Source: Opitutaceae bacterium
GTDB taxonomy: Bacteria > Verrucomicrobiota > Verrucomicrobiia > Opitutales > Opitutaceae
Assembly: GCA_014376585.1 (NCBI GenBank)
Contig: JACMRG010000303.1
Coordinates: 1-60,887 of the forward strand
DNA: 60,887 nt
Direction of reading: 5' to 3'
A program made the translations under genes and the position numbers. Shown piece by piece: positions 1 through 7,660 of the stretch (position 1 is the first letter of the stretch; each line of letters begins with the position of its first letter). The notes under the pieces are model-generated. The model did not search any database, was not told the origin of the DNA, and was given only the letters and a program-made list of their open reading frames with translations.

Positions 1-109
1 GATCGCCGCGGGGGGGGGAGGGGATTGGGAGGAGGGGGGGAGGGGGTGGCCCACGGGATACAGGGAAGACACGGAAAAAATACGGGAGGAGAATCGGAAA
101 GGGGACGGG

Positions 110-832
110 TTATTCGGCGGTGGGGAAGGGGGCGGAGGAGTCGGGAGTGGCCGTGGCGAACTCGCGGGTGAGGAGGAACTCGAGGTAGGCGAGATCGGTG
201 GGAGTGGTGATTTTGGGGTTGGGCTCGGAATTTTCGAGGAGCGCGATGGTGTGGTCGAGCGACTCGACGGCTTGGGCGTCGTCCGTGATGCGGAGCTTTT
301 TCTTGGCGACGCGGGCGTAGGCGCGGTCGATGAGTTCGCGGGAGAATACTTGGGGAGTCTCCATGGCCCAGAGGCGGTCGCGGTCGAGGGTTTTGAGGTG
401 GGCGTCGGCGCGGTGTTTTTTGATGGTGTCGGTGACGCGGTGGGCGAGGACGACGGCTTGTTCGCGGCGGACGATCTTATGGAGAGCAATGAGTTGCTCG
501 GGGCGAACGAGGGGGCGGGCGCAGTCGTGGATGAAGACGTGGGCGATGTCGGAGGGCAGCGCGGCGAGCGCGGCGGCGACGGAGTCTTGGCGCTCGGCGC
601 CGCCTTGGATGAGGACGCAGGGCGTGGGCGCGTGCGCGGAGAGGGTGAGCATCTGGCGTTGGTCGCGATAGACCACGACGTAGAAATCGGCGACGCCGCT
701 GGCGGCGAAGGCGGCGGCACTGTGCGCGAAGACGGGGCGACCGGCGAGGGGCGCGAGGATCTTGTCGGCGACGGCGCCGGCCATGCGGGTGCTGCTACCG
801 GCGGCGAGAAGGATGGCGGCGGTGCGGGACAT
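110..832 (-). CDS. ispD: 2-C-methyl-D-erythritol 4-phosphate cytidylyltransferase (IspD)
   Basis: IspD transfers CMP from CTP to methylerythritol 4-phosphate, the third step of the MEP isoprenoid pathway in the cytoplasm. The 240-residue protein has the usual family length. Its N-terminus carries the nucleotide-binding signature AAILLAAGSSTRM, followed by a Lys at the expected site (DKILAPLAGRPV). The family block HDCARPLVRP lies near residue 103 and a TDDAQAVE block near residue 182. The start is an ATG at 832. It lies 50 bp downstream of pyrF on the same strand and probably shares its transcript. IspE, the next enzyme of the pathway, is encoded divergently nearby. The 109 bases beyond its stop are G-rich and show no gene. 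Confidence 0.95.
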   Translation of the reverse strand: MSRTAAILLAAGSSTRMAGAVADKILAPLAGRPVFAHSAAAFAASGVADFYVVVYRDQRQMLTLSAHAPTPCVLIQGGAERQDSVAAALAALPSDIAHVFIHDCARPLVRPEQLIALHKIVRREQAVVLAHRVTDTIKKHRADAHLKTLDRDRLWAMETPQVFSRELIDRAYARVAKKKLRITDDAQAVESLDHTIALLENSEPNPKITTPTDLAYLEFLLTREFATATPDSSAPFPTAE

Positions 833-882
833 AAGTGGATAAGTTTTAAGGAGTGTAAGAAGAGTAAGCGGAGATGGACCGC

Positions 883-1578
883 TTACGGGCCGGCGAGTTC
901 GGCGAGGATGGCGCGGGCGGCGGCGACGGGGTCGGCGGCCTTGAAGATGGGGCGGCCGACGACGATGTGGGTGGCGCCGGCGCGGGCGGCTTCGCCCGGG
1001 GTCATGATGCGTGTCTGGTCGCCGGCGTCTGCGCCACGGGGGCGAATACCGGGGGTGACGAGGGCGACATCGGCGGGGAGCACGGCTCGGAGTGGGGCGA
1101 GCTCGAGCGGGGAGCAGACGAGGCCGCGAAGGCCGGAGTCGATGGCGAGACGGCCGAGGCGAACCACTTGATCGGCAGGCGAGACGGCGACGCCGGTTTC
1201 AGCCAGACCCCCGGCACTCATCGAGGTGAGGACGGTGACACCGAGAAGCAGGAGATTCGCGGCGTGCTGTTTTTGGGCTTTGACGGCCCATTCCATCATC
1301 TCGCGTCCGCCGGAGGTGTGGAGCGTGAGCATCTTGATGGGCAGGGCGGAGACAGATTCGACGGACTTGGCGACGGTGTTGGGGATGTCGTGGAGTTTGA
1401 GGTCGAGGAAGACATCGAAGCCGAGATCGGCGATCTCGCGGACGCAGTCGGGGCCGCAAGCGGTGAACATTTCGAGACCGACTTTGACCCAGCGGACGGT
1501 GCCTTGGAGTTGGCGAAGGGCGGGGGCGACGGTGCGCGGGGACTGGGCGTCGAGGACGAGGATGAGATCGGTGGCCAT
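883..1578 (-). CDS. pyrF: Orotidine 5'-phosphate decarboxylase
   Basis: PyrF decarboxylates OMP to UMP, the last step of de novo pyrimidine synthesis. The catalytic Asp/Lys cluster is visible as [10 protein letters not shown], after a VKVGLEMF strand, and the phosphate-binding end reads VTPGIRP then IVVGRPI. The reading frame is open to a GTG at 1614. The ATG at 1578 ([12 protein letters not shown]) is preferred because it places the first beta strand at the terminus, as in the family, giving 231 residues. No strong Shine-Dalgarno sequence helps the choice. It is divergent from ispE with about 95 bp between starts. PyrE, the preceding enzyme, lies 15 kb away in the same window, so the pyrimidine genes are scattered. 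Confidence 0.93.
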   Translation of the reverse strand: MATDLILVLDAQSPRTVAPALRQLQGTVRWVKVGLEMFTACGPDCVREIADLGFDVFLDLKLHDIPNTVAKSVESVSALPIKMLTLHTSGGREMMEWAVKAQKQHAANLLLLGVTVLTSMSAGGLAETGVAVSPADQVVRLGRLAIDSGLRGLVCSPLELAPLRAVLPADVALVTPGIRPRGADAGDQTRIMTPGEAARAGATHIVVGRPIFKAADPVAAARAILAELAGP

Positions 1579-1674
1579 CGGGTGAGCGGAGAGACTGAGG
1601 GATATTTGAGACACAAATCAAAAACCAAAAAATGCGGCTGGCTCGCGGCGGGGGCGGCGGTGTTTGCTGACGGG

Positions 1675-2592
1675 GTGAGCGCAATCGAGATTTTCGCACC
1701 CGCAAAACTGAACCTGTTTCTCGCCATCACGGGACGGCGGGCGGATGGGTTTCATGATTTGGTGTCGGTGGCGACGACGTTGGAATTCGGCGATACGCTG
1801 CGAGCGGAGTTGAGCGAAGGCGCGGTGCCGGGGGCGGGTGGAGGTAGGTTTACGATGACGTGAGATGACGCGGGCGTGCCGCTGGATGACGCGAATTTGG
1901 TGCTGAAGGCGGCGCGGGCGTTTGCGGTGGCGACGGGGTGGCCGAGTGCCGACACGGGCGTGAAGTTTTTCTTGGAGAAACGCGTGCCGGTGGGTGCTGG
2001 GCTCGGCGGTGGGAGCAGTGACGCGGTGGCGGCGTTGCGGGCGCTGAATGCGTTGTCGGGGGTGAGGCTGGGGCGGGAACAATTGGTGCGAATCGCCGCG
2101 GGGCTAGGCTCGGACTGCGCGCTGTTTTTGCATGAGGGCCCGGTGGTGATGCGTGGGCGGGGGGAGCGGATCGAGGCGTTGCCGGCGGCGGTGAATGAGC
2201 GGTTGCGCGGGAGGCGGGTGCTGGTGTTTAAACCGGCGTTTGGGATAGCGACGCCCTGGGCTTACGGGCAGATGGCAAAGGCCGCGCCGGGAAGTTATGT
2301 GCCGATGGCGGAAGCGGAGGCGTGGTTGGCGGCGTGGATGGGTGATGCGAGCACGACGGCGGAAGCACTGTTTTCCAACAATATGGAGCGGGCGGCGTTC
2401 GCGAAATTCGTGGCGTTGCCGACGCTGCTGGAGCAGCTGGGGAAGGAGTTTGGTTTGGCGGCAAGGATGAGTGGGAGCGGGAGCGCGTGTTTCGCGTTTT
2501 TGTCGGAAAATGCGGCGGTGGCGCCGATCACGGCGGCGGTGAAAGCGGCTTGGGGTGAAACGAGTTTTATCGTCGAGACGCGGATTGCGTGA
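1675..2592 (+). pseudogene. ispE: 4-diphosphocytidyl-2-C-methyl-D-erythritol kinase with in-frame TGA (IspE)
   Basis: IspE is a GHMP kinase that phosphorylates CDP-methylerythritol in the MEP pathway. The N-terminal motif [19 protein letters not shown] and the ATP loop PVGAGLGGGSSDA are both intact in one frame. Between them a TGA at 1861-1863 interrupts the frame (…RFTMT-stop-DDAGVPLDDANL). The family often has Cys at this position, as in a CD-x-x-x-VP-x-D-x-x-NL block, so a single substitution from TGC or TGT explains the stop. A GTG at 1675 gives the best N-terminus; the full frame is 305 codons plus stop, with nothing lost downstream. Options are a sequencing error, a fresh nonsense mutation, readthrough, or less likely selenocysteine. 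The annotated function is certain; the gene's integrity is not. Confidence 0.85.
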
Positions 2593-2598
2593 ATCGCA

Positions 2599-2628
2599 TT
2601 GACCCGGGTTGGCGGCGAAGCGTTATCG
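2599..2628 (+). promoter_or_regulatory. Candidate sigma-70-type promoter for ptsI
   Basis: A TTGACC hexamer at 2599-2604 is followed after 18 bases by TTATCG at 2623-2628. The pair sits just after the ispE stop and about 40 bp before the preferred ptsI ATG. The match to the -35 consensus is good and to the -10 consensus moderate, so this is a tentative call from sequence only. Confidence 0.35.
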
Positions 2629-2669
2629 TCCGACGCCGCCGCACAGCCCCATGTCGACGGCGCATTCGC

Positions 2670-4439
2670 ATGGCCACGGATTCACGCACCAAATCGGAAA
2701 TCGTCGTGCAAGGCATCTCCGCCTCGCAGGGCATCGCCTATGGCACGGTGTTCGTGTATCTGCAGAGCGATGTGGAGGTGCCCAGTTACCAAGTGGATGA
2801 GGCGAAGCGGATCGAGGAGGTGGCGCGGTTCGACAAGGCGTTGCTCACGACGCGGCAGCAGATCGCGAAGATCCAGGATGAGGTCGAAAAAAATCTGGGC
2901 AAGCAGGAGGCGTTGATCTTCGACGCGCACTTATTGGTGCTCGAAGATCAGGCGTTGATCGGCGAGACGATCCGCGAATTTGAAACGACGGGGCGGAATA
3001 TCGAGACGTGTTTCAACAAGGTTTCGTCGCGCTACATCCAGGCGTTTTCGGAGATCGACGATGAGTATCTGCGCGAACGCGCGGGCGATATTCGCGATGT
3101 GGCGCAGCGAGTGTTGCAGAATCTTTTGGGTCAGGCGGAGAACAGCCTGAGCAAGCTCGCGGAGAAACGCATCGTTGTGGCGAACGACCTATCGCCGTCG
3201 GATTCGGCGAGCATTGATCGCAGTGCGGCGCTCGGCATCGTCACGGATTCGGGCAGCAAGACGAGTCATGCGGTGATCGTGGCCCGCTCGATGAAGGTGC
3301 CGGCGGTCGTCGGTGTGCGCGATCTTACGAAGCGGGTGAAGACGGGAGATTGGCTGCTGATCGACGGTTACGACGGGCTCGTGATCGTGAATCCGTCGGA
3401 GCAGACGCTGTTTCGCTACGGGAAAATTCAGTCGGAGAAGAAGTCGTTTGAGCAGCGGTTGATGGATGCAAATCGCCAGCCGGCGGTGACGCTGGACGGC
3501 GTGGCCGTGACGTTGCAGGCCAACATCGAGAAGGTCGATGAAGTCGCACTCGTGAAGGAATACTTTGCGCAGGGAGTGGGGCTCTTCCGCACGGAGTATC
3601 TTTTTCTTAACTCGGCGCGCATTCCGACGGAGCAGGAGCAGTTCGTGGCCTACAAAACGGTGGTTGAAGGCATGGCGCCGCTTCCGGTGGTGATCCGCAC
3701 GCTCGACCTCGGTGGAGACAAGCCGATGGCGGGTAATCCCGAGCTATTTTCAAAGGAGGCGAATCCGTTCATGGGGTTCCGGGCGATCCGTTTCTGTCTT
3801 GAGCATACGGAGATTTTTAAGGACCAGCTCCGCGCCATCCTGATGGCGAGCACGCACGGCAAGGTGCGATTGATGTATCCCATGATCAGCGGCGCGGACG
3901 AGTTGGCGCGGGCCAATGCGGTGCTCGCCGAGTGCAAAGCCGAGCTGAAAGCGAAGGGGCAGTCTTTCGATGAGAAGCTCGAAGTAGGCGCGATGATCGA
4001 GATTCCGAGTGCGGCGGCGACGACGGACCTGTTGGCGCGCACCTGTGATTTCTTCAGCATCGGGACGAACGATCTCATTCAATATCTGCTGGCGATCGAC
4101 CGTGGGAACGACCGCATTGCGCATCTTTACGAGCCCACGCATCCGGCGGTATTGCGGACGCTGAAGCACGTCGTGGACGAAGCGCATCGGGCGAAAGTGC
4201 CCGTGAGCGTGTGTGGAGAGATGGCGGGTGATCCGGTGTTGGTGCCGCTGTTGCTGGGTTTGGGGGTGGATGCGCTCAGCATGACGCCGCCGCTCTTGCC
4301 CGCCGTGAAGTATTTGGTGCGTGCGATGAAGATGACGGACGCGCGTGACCTCGCGGCGGAGGCGTTAATGCTTTCTTCAGCAGAGGAAATCTACGCAAAG
4401 TGTGAGGCCTTTTGCCGCTCGCGGATCAAGTTGGATTGA
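2670..4439 (+). CDS. ptsI: PEP-protein phosphotransferase, PTS enzyme I
   Basis: Enzyme I takes phosphate from phosphoenolpyruvate and passes it to HPr, starting the phosphotransferase cascade. The protein shows the EI N-terminal swivel domain with the active His at residue 200 (KTSHAVIVAR), the PEP-binding barrel with LFRTEYLFL, and the catalytic Cys at residue 515 in VSVCGEMAGDP. The frame is open back to 2589, but the first 27 codons are Arg-rich and non-homologous, so the ATG at 2670 (MATDSRTK…) is chosen, giving 589 residues, close to the usual 570-590. No HPr or sugar permease gene lies next to it. In organisms with few PTS permeases EI often has a regulatory role; that is an inference here. 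Confidence 0.94.
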   Translation: MATDSRTKSEIVVQGISASQGIAYGTVFVYLQSDVEVPSYQVDEAKRIEEVARFDKALLTTRQQIAKIQDEVEKNLGKQEALIFDAHLLVLEDQALIGETIREFETTGRNIETCFNKVSSRYIQAFSEIDDEYLRERAGDIRDVAQRVLQNLLGQAENSLSKLAEKRIVVANDLSPSDSASIDRSAALGIVTDSGSKTSHAVIVARSMKVPAVVGVRDLTKRVKTGDWLLIDGYDGLVIVNPSEQTLFRYGKIQSEKKSFEQRLMDANRQPAVTLDGVAVTLQANIEKVDEVALVKEYFAQGVGLFRTEYLFLNSARIPTEQEQFVAYKTVVEGMAPLPVVIRTLDLGGDKPMAGNPELFSKEANPFMGFRAIRFCLEHTEIFKDQLRAILMASTHGKVRLMYPMISGADELARANAVLAECKAELKAKGQSFDEKLEVGAMIEIPSAAATTDLLARTCDFFSIGTNDLIQYLLAIDRGNDRIAHLYEPTHPAVLRTLKHVVDEAHRAKVPVSVCGEMAGDPVLVPLLLGLGVDALSMTPPLLPAVKYLVRAMKMTDARDLAAEALMLSSAEEIYAKCEAFCRSRIKLD

Positions 4440-4494
4440 AGAATCGGCGGCCGGTTAAAAATTAAAACCAACGCATACAAGTCGTTGGCTAAAA

Positions 4495-4569
4495 TGGCTG
4501 CCCGGGGAGGGGTCGAACCTACGACCAAGTGATTAACAGTCACCTGCTCTGCCACTGAGCTACCAGGCA
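4495..4569 (-). tRNA. tRNA-Asn (GTT)
   Basis: Read on the minus strand, the 75-base element folds as a standard cloverleaf. The acceptor stem TGCCTGG pairs with CCGGGCA, with one T-G wobble. The D arm is GCTCAGTGGCAGAGC, the anticodon loop CTGTTAA carries GTT for Asn, and the T arm contains GGTTCGACC. The 3' CCA is encoded (TGG at 4495-4497 on the plus strand). A TTGACA hexamer on the minus strand at 4632-4637 could be the -35 element of its promoter. It stands alone, between ptsI and the L25 gene. Confidence 0.96.
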
Positions 4570-4776
4570 ATTTACTTTGCATGACCCGTGTCCTGCAAAA
4601 GAAGGTGTGAAAAACAGAAGTGGGCTGGGGCTTGTCAATGCTCGTTTTGCCTCTGGCGGATAAAAGTTACCCCAAGCGCAAACTTTTGATTGCTTTAACC
4701 GGGACCATTTCTATCCCTTCAACCCTTTTCCACTACGCCTGCCCCCGATTCCCGGGGTCTCAGGGGGAACGAAACC

Positions 4777-5523
4777 ATGAAAACTCAGCTCACGCTTACC
4801 GCCACTCCGCGTATTCAAACCGGTCGCAGTGCCTCGCGCCGTGTGCGCAAGTCCAACGCCATTCCCGCGATCCTTTACGGGAAGCACACCAGCCCCGAGA
4901 AACTTTCGGTTGATACACCTGAGTTCGTTCGCCTTTTGAAAGTTGTTTCTGGCCGCGCGGTGCTCATCGAGCTCCAGCAGGCTGGCAAAGCCGAGAAGGC
5001 TCTCTCTTTCCTCCAAGAGATCCAGCGTGATCCGATTACCGATAAGTATCTTCACCTCGACTTCCAAGAGGTTAAACCAAACGAGAAATTTGAAATCCGT
5101 GTTCCGGTCGTGGCAGCTGGCGAATCGTTTGGTGTTAAAAACCAGAATGGCGTGCTTGAGATGAATGCCCACACGCTGCGGGTCCGCTGCTTTCCGAAAG
5201 ATCTGCCGGAGTCCATCAACGTCGATGTCACCGAGCTTAAGGTCGGTGAGACGATCAAGGTTTCCGAACTCAAGGTGATCCCGGGCGTCGATTTCCTCGA
5301 TTTCAAGGGCCAGCCCATCGTGTCATGCGTGGAGCCCGTTGCCGAAATCGTGCAGGAGGTTGTCGCGGCCGCCGCTCCCGTCGAAGGTGCCGCCGCTCCT
5401 GCTGGTGGTGCCGCCCCGGCTGCCGGTGCTGCGCCCGCTGCTGGCGATGGCAAAGCCGCTGCGACCGCCGCGAAGGCGGGTGCGCCCGCTGCCGCCAAGC
5501 CCGCTGCGCCCGCCAAGAAGTAA
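4777..5523 (+). CDS. rplY: 50S ribosomal protein L25 / general stress protein Ctc
   Basis: This is a CTC/TL5-type L25 that binds 5S rRNA in the large subunit. Residues 1-95 form the 5S-binding domain (GRSASRRVRKSNAIPAILYG) and residues 100-190 the second beta domain, which is longer than E. coli L25. The last 50 or so residues are an Ala/Pro/Gly/Lys tail of low complexity, likely disordered and basic at the very end. A purine-rich AGGGGGAA lies 8 bp before the ATG. It precedes pth, an arrangement common in bacteria, with a 63 bp gap. Confidence 0.94.
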   Translation: MKTQLTLTATPRIQTGRSASRRVRKSNAIPAILYGKHTSPEKLSVDTPEFVRLLKVVSGRAVLIELQQAGKAEKALSFLQEIQRDPITDKYLHLDFQEVKPNEKFEIRVPVVAAGESFGVKNQNGVLEMNAHTLRVRCFPKDLPESINVDVTELKVGETIKVSELKVIPGVDFLDFKGQPIVSCVEPVAEIVQEVVAAAAPVEGAAAPAGGAAPAAGAAPAAGDGKAAATAAKAGAPAAAKPAAPAKK

Positions 5524-5586
5524 GCGTTTTCCAACCGCTAGCGTGCTGTTTCAACTACGGCGCGCTGAGCGGACGTTCTTTGAGTC

Positions 5587-6174
5587 ATGTCCATCTCGCT
5601 CGTCGCCGGTCTGGGAAATCCAGGCCGCGATTACGCGAATACCCGCCACAACCTCGGTTGGATTGTCATCGAGGCCCTCGCGCGAAAACAGGGGGTCACG
5701 TGGCAAGCTAAGCCAAGCTTTGAGGCCGAGATCGCCCGGTGGGATTATGCGCCCGGTCGCACCCGCTGGTTGGTCAAGCCGCTGACGTTTATGAACGAAA
5801 GCGGTAGGTCGGTCGCCGCTGTCGCACGCTATTATAAGCTACGGGCGGCAGAGATCGCCATCGTCTACGACGACATCAACATCGAAGTGGGTCTGGTCAA
5901 AGTGTCTGAATCGGGTAGCGCAGGGGGCCATAACGGTGTAGCCAGTCTGCTGGAGCATCTCGGACCTGAGTTTGTGCGTTTCCGTCTCGGAATCGGCCCA
6001 AAGCAGCCGGACCTCATGGATATTAGAGACTTCGTCCTCGGGAAATTTACGACAGATCAAAGTATTTTAATTCAACAAAAACTCAATCACACCATCGACG
6101 GCTTGGAACTGCTGCTGAATCGCGGCGCTTCCTTCGCCATGAATCAACTCAACCGCCGAAACCCATCTCCATGA
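5587..6174 (+). CDS. pth: Peptidyl-tRNA hydrolase
   Basis: Pth frees tRNA from peptidyl-tRNAs that drop off the ribosome. The 195-residue protein starts with the family signature LVAGLGNPGRDYANTRHNLGW, whose His is the catalytic base. The tRNA-contacting block follows with Asn in KPLTFMNESG, and the Asp partner lies in IVYDDINI. A GSAGGHNGVASL block is also present. Its stop overlaps the rpsF start (ATGA), so the two are translationally coupled. This makes a short ctc-pth-rpsF-ssb-rplI translation and replication operon. Confidence 0.96.
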   Translation: MSISLVAGLGNPGRDYANTRHNLGWIVIEALARKQGVTWQAKPSFEAEIARWDYAPGRTRWLVKPLTFMNESGRSVAAVARYYKLRAAEIAIVYDDINIEVGLVKVSESGSAGGHNGVASLLEHLGPEFVRFRLGIGPKQPDLMDIRDFVLGKFTTDQSILIQQKLNHTIDGLELLLNRGASFAMNQLNRRNPSP

Positions 6175-6467
6175 ACCCGACCAAACGTAACTACCGCGCG
6201 ACCTTCATCATCGACAACCGTGGTAAGGAAGAATCCGTCGATCAGATCATTGACGGCGTGAAGCAAGTCATCACCGCCGTGCAAGGCGAAGTGACTGCCG
6301 TCGATAACATCGGCCGGCGCGATTTCGTGCGCGTGACCGATCCCAAGCTCACTGGCGCGACCTACGTGCACATCTCGTTCAGCGCTCCCGCTGGAGGCCC
6401 CGGCCAGCTTAAAGAGCGCCTGCGCCTGAACCACAACGTCTACCGCACGTTCGTCGAGACCGTCTAA
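6171..6467 (+). CDS. rpsF: 30S ribosomal protein S6
   Basis: S6 is a small-subunit protein that normally binds next to S18 on 16S rRNA. The 98-residue sequence has the family's alternating strand-helix pattern: NYRATFIIDNRG, then a helix with VDQIIDGVKQVI, then RDFVRVTDPKLTGATYVHISF. It ends in the basic strand with RLRLNHNVYRTFVETV. It overlaps pth by four bases and is followed by ssb after 29 bp. S18 (rpsR), its binding partner and usual operon neighbour, is not present in the cluster. Confidence 0.94.
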   Translation: MNPTKRNYRATFIIDNRGKEESVDQIIDGVKQVITAVQGEVTAVDNIGRRDFVRVTDPKLTGATYVHISFSAPAGGPGQLKERLRLNHNVYRTFVETV

Positions 6468-6496
6468 GTTTCTCGAATCGTCGTCGGAGTAGTCCC

Positions 6497-6979
6497 ATGG
6501 CCTACCTCAACAAAGTCTTTCTCATTGGCAATCTGACGCGCGATCCCGAACTCCGGGTCACGCCTAAGGGCACTGCCATTTGTCAGTTTGGCTTGGCCGT
6601 GAACCGTCAGTTCAAGGACGAGTCCGGCGCGACGCGCGATGAGACGACTTTTATCGACATCGAGGCATGGGGGAAACAGGGCGAACTCGTCGCCAAGTAT
6701 CTCACCAAGGGCAGTCCCGCGATGGTGGAAGGTCGCCTGAAACTCGACCAGTGGGAAGACAAGCAGAGTGGCCAGAAGCGTAGCAAACTCAAGGTGGTCC
6801 TCGACAACGTCCAGTTCCTCTCCACCCGCGGCGGCGCCGGCGGTGCAGCCGCCGGCGCGCCCGGCGCACCTGCGGATGACATGGATCAAACTTCTCCCGA
6901 ACGTCACTCGCCGCCATCGCGCGGTTCCGCGCCCAAGCCGCCCTCTGCTGGCAACATCGACGAAGATGTGCCGTTCTGA
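6497..6979 (+). CDS. ssb: Single-stranded DNA-binding protein
   Basis: SSB coats single-stranded DNA during replication and repair. Residues 1-110 form the OB fold (MAYLNKVFLIGNLTRDPELR, then FIDIEAWGKQGELVAKYL, then KGSPAMVEGRL). Residues 112-150 are a Gly/Ala/Pro linker. The acidic tip ends in DEDVPF, the conserved peptide that recruits partner proteins. Length is 160 residues. It lies between rpsF and rplI, the usual operon position. Confidence 0.96.
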   Translation: MAYLNKVFLIGNLTRDPELRVTPKGTAICQFGLAVNRQFKDESGATRDETTFIDIEAWGKQGELVAKYLTKGSPAMVEGRLKLDQWEDKQSGQKRSKLKVVLDNVQFLSTRGGAGGAAAGAPGAPADDMDQTSPERHSPPSRGSAPKPPSAGNIDEDVPF

Positions 6980-7030
6980 TCTGCCGCGCCTTTACTCCCG
7001 CACCCTAAATTTCAATTAATACACACTAAA

Positions 7031-7540
7031 ATGGCTATCAGCGAAATCCTCCTCATCAAGCCCGTCGAAGGTCTCGGCGGCGAAGGCGACCAAGTCAAAG
7101 TGCGTGCCGGTTACGCACGTAATTACCTCCTTCCGCGTGGCTTTGCCGCGCCCGTGACCACGGCGAACCGCAAGCAGGTCGAGGCGCTTAAGAAGCGTCG
7201 CGCCGCGCGCGAATCTCTCGAACTCAATGGCGCTCAAGAACTCGGTAAGAAGCTCGAGAACACCAGCCTCGCATTCGCCGTGAAAACCGGCGAGGGCGGC
7301 AAGATGTTCGGTGCGATCACCGTGAACGACGTCCACGACAAGCTGGTTGCGGCCGGTTACACGATCGAGAAGAAGCGCATCCATCTCCACACCCCGGTCA
7401 AAACCCTCGGCAAGCACACGGTGAAGGTGAAGCTCCACGCCGACGTCTCGGTCGAACTCGGCTTCGATGTCGTTTCGGAGAACCCGATCGACGTTCCAGC
7501 GCCCGAGGCCAAGCCCGCCGCCAAGAACGACAGGAAGTAA
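7031..7540 (+). CDS. rplI: 50S ribosomal protein L9
   Basis: L9 bridges the L1 stalk region of the large subunit. The N-domain shows the family signature (VEGLGGEGDQVKVRAGYARNYLLPRG) at residues 12-37, then a long charged helix, then the C-domain with FGAITVNDV and GKHTVKVKLHADV. The 169 residues include a short Ala/Pro/Lys tail after residue 150. It directly follows ssb, with only 51 bp between, so there is no room for rpsR. A strong terminator follows at 7563-7597. Confidence 0.95.
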   Translation: MAISEILLIKPVEGLGGEGDQVKVRAGYARNYLLPRGFAAPVTTANRKQVEALKKRRAARESLELNGAQELGKKLENTSLAFAVKTGEGGKMFGAITVNDVHDKLVAAGYTIEKKRIHLHTPVKTLGKHTVKVKLHADVSVELGFDVVSENPIDVPAPEAKPAAKNDRK

Positions 7541-7562
7541 TTCCGTCTCGTATCTTATCGCA

Positions 7563-7597
7563 GAAGGCCGCGTCAGACGACGCGACCTTCGTTTTTT
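7563..7597 (+). terminator. Rho-independent terminator after rplI
   Basis: The arms GAAGG-C-CGCGTC and GACGCG-A-CCTTC pair with a single C/A mismatch around an AGAC loop. The stem is followed by G and six T. It closes the ctc-pth-rpsF-ssb-rplI unit before dnaB. Confidence 0.9.
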
Positions 7598-7660
7598 CCG
7601 AATCATGGACAAGTCCCCGTTACCGCCCACCTCGGCATACACCTGATTTTGAGTGATCGC

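Noticed and set aside
251-1863. Long plus-strand ORFs over ispD and pyrF, including a 329-codon frame
   Set aside because: They are shadows of minus-strand genes in GC-rich DNA, with Gly/Asp/Glu-rich nonsense composition. Only the last part of the 329-codon frame is real, as the ispE N-terminus.
1861-1910. Selenocysteine insertion element after the ispE TGA
   Set aside because: Only a weak four-base hairpin (GCGG/CCGC) is visible, without the loop bases of known bacterial elements, and no sel gene is in the window. Kept only as a remote option.
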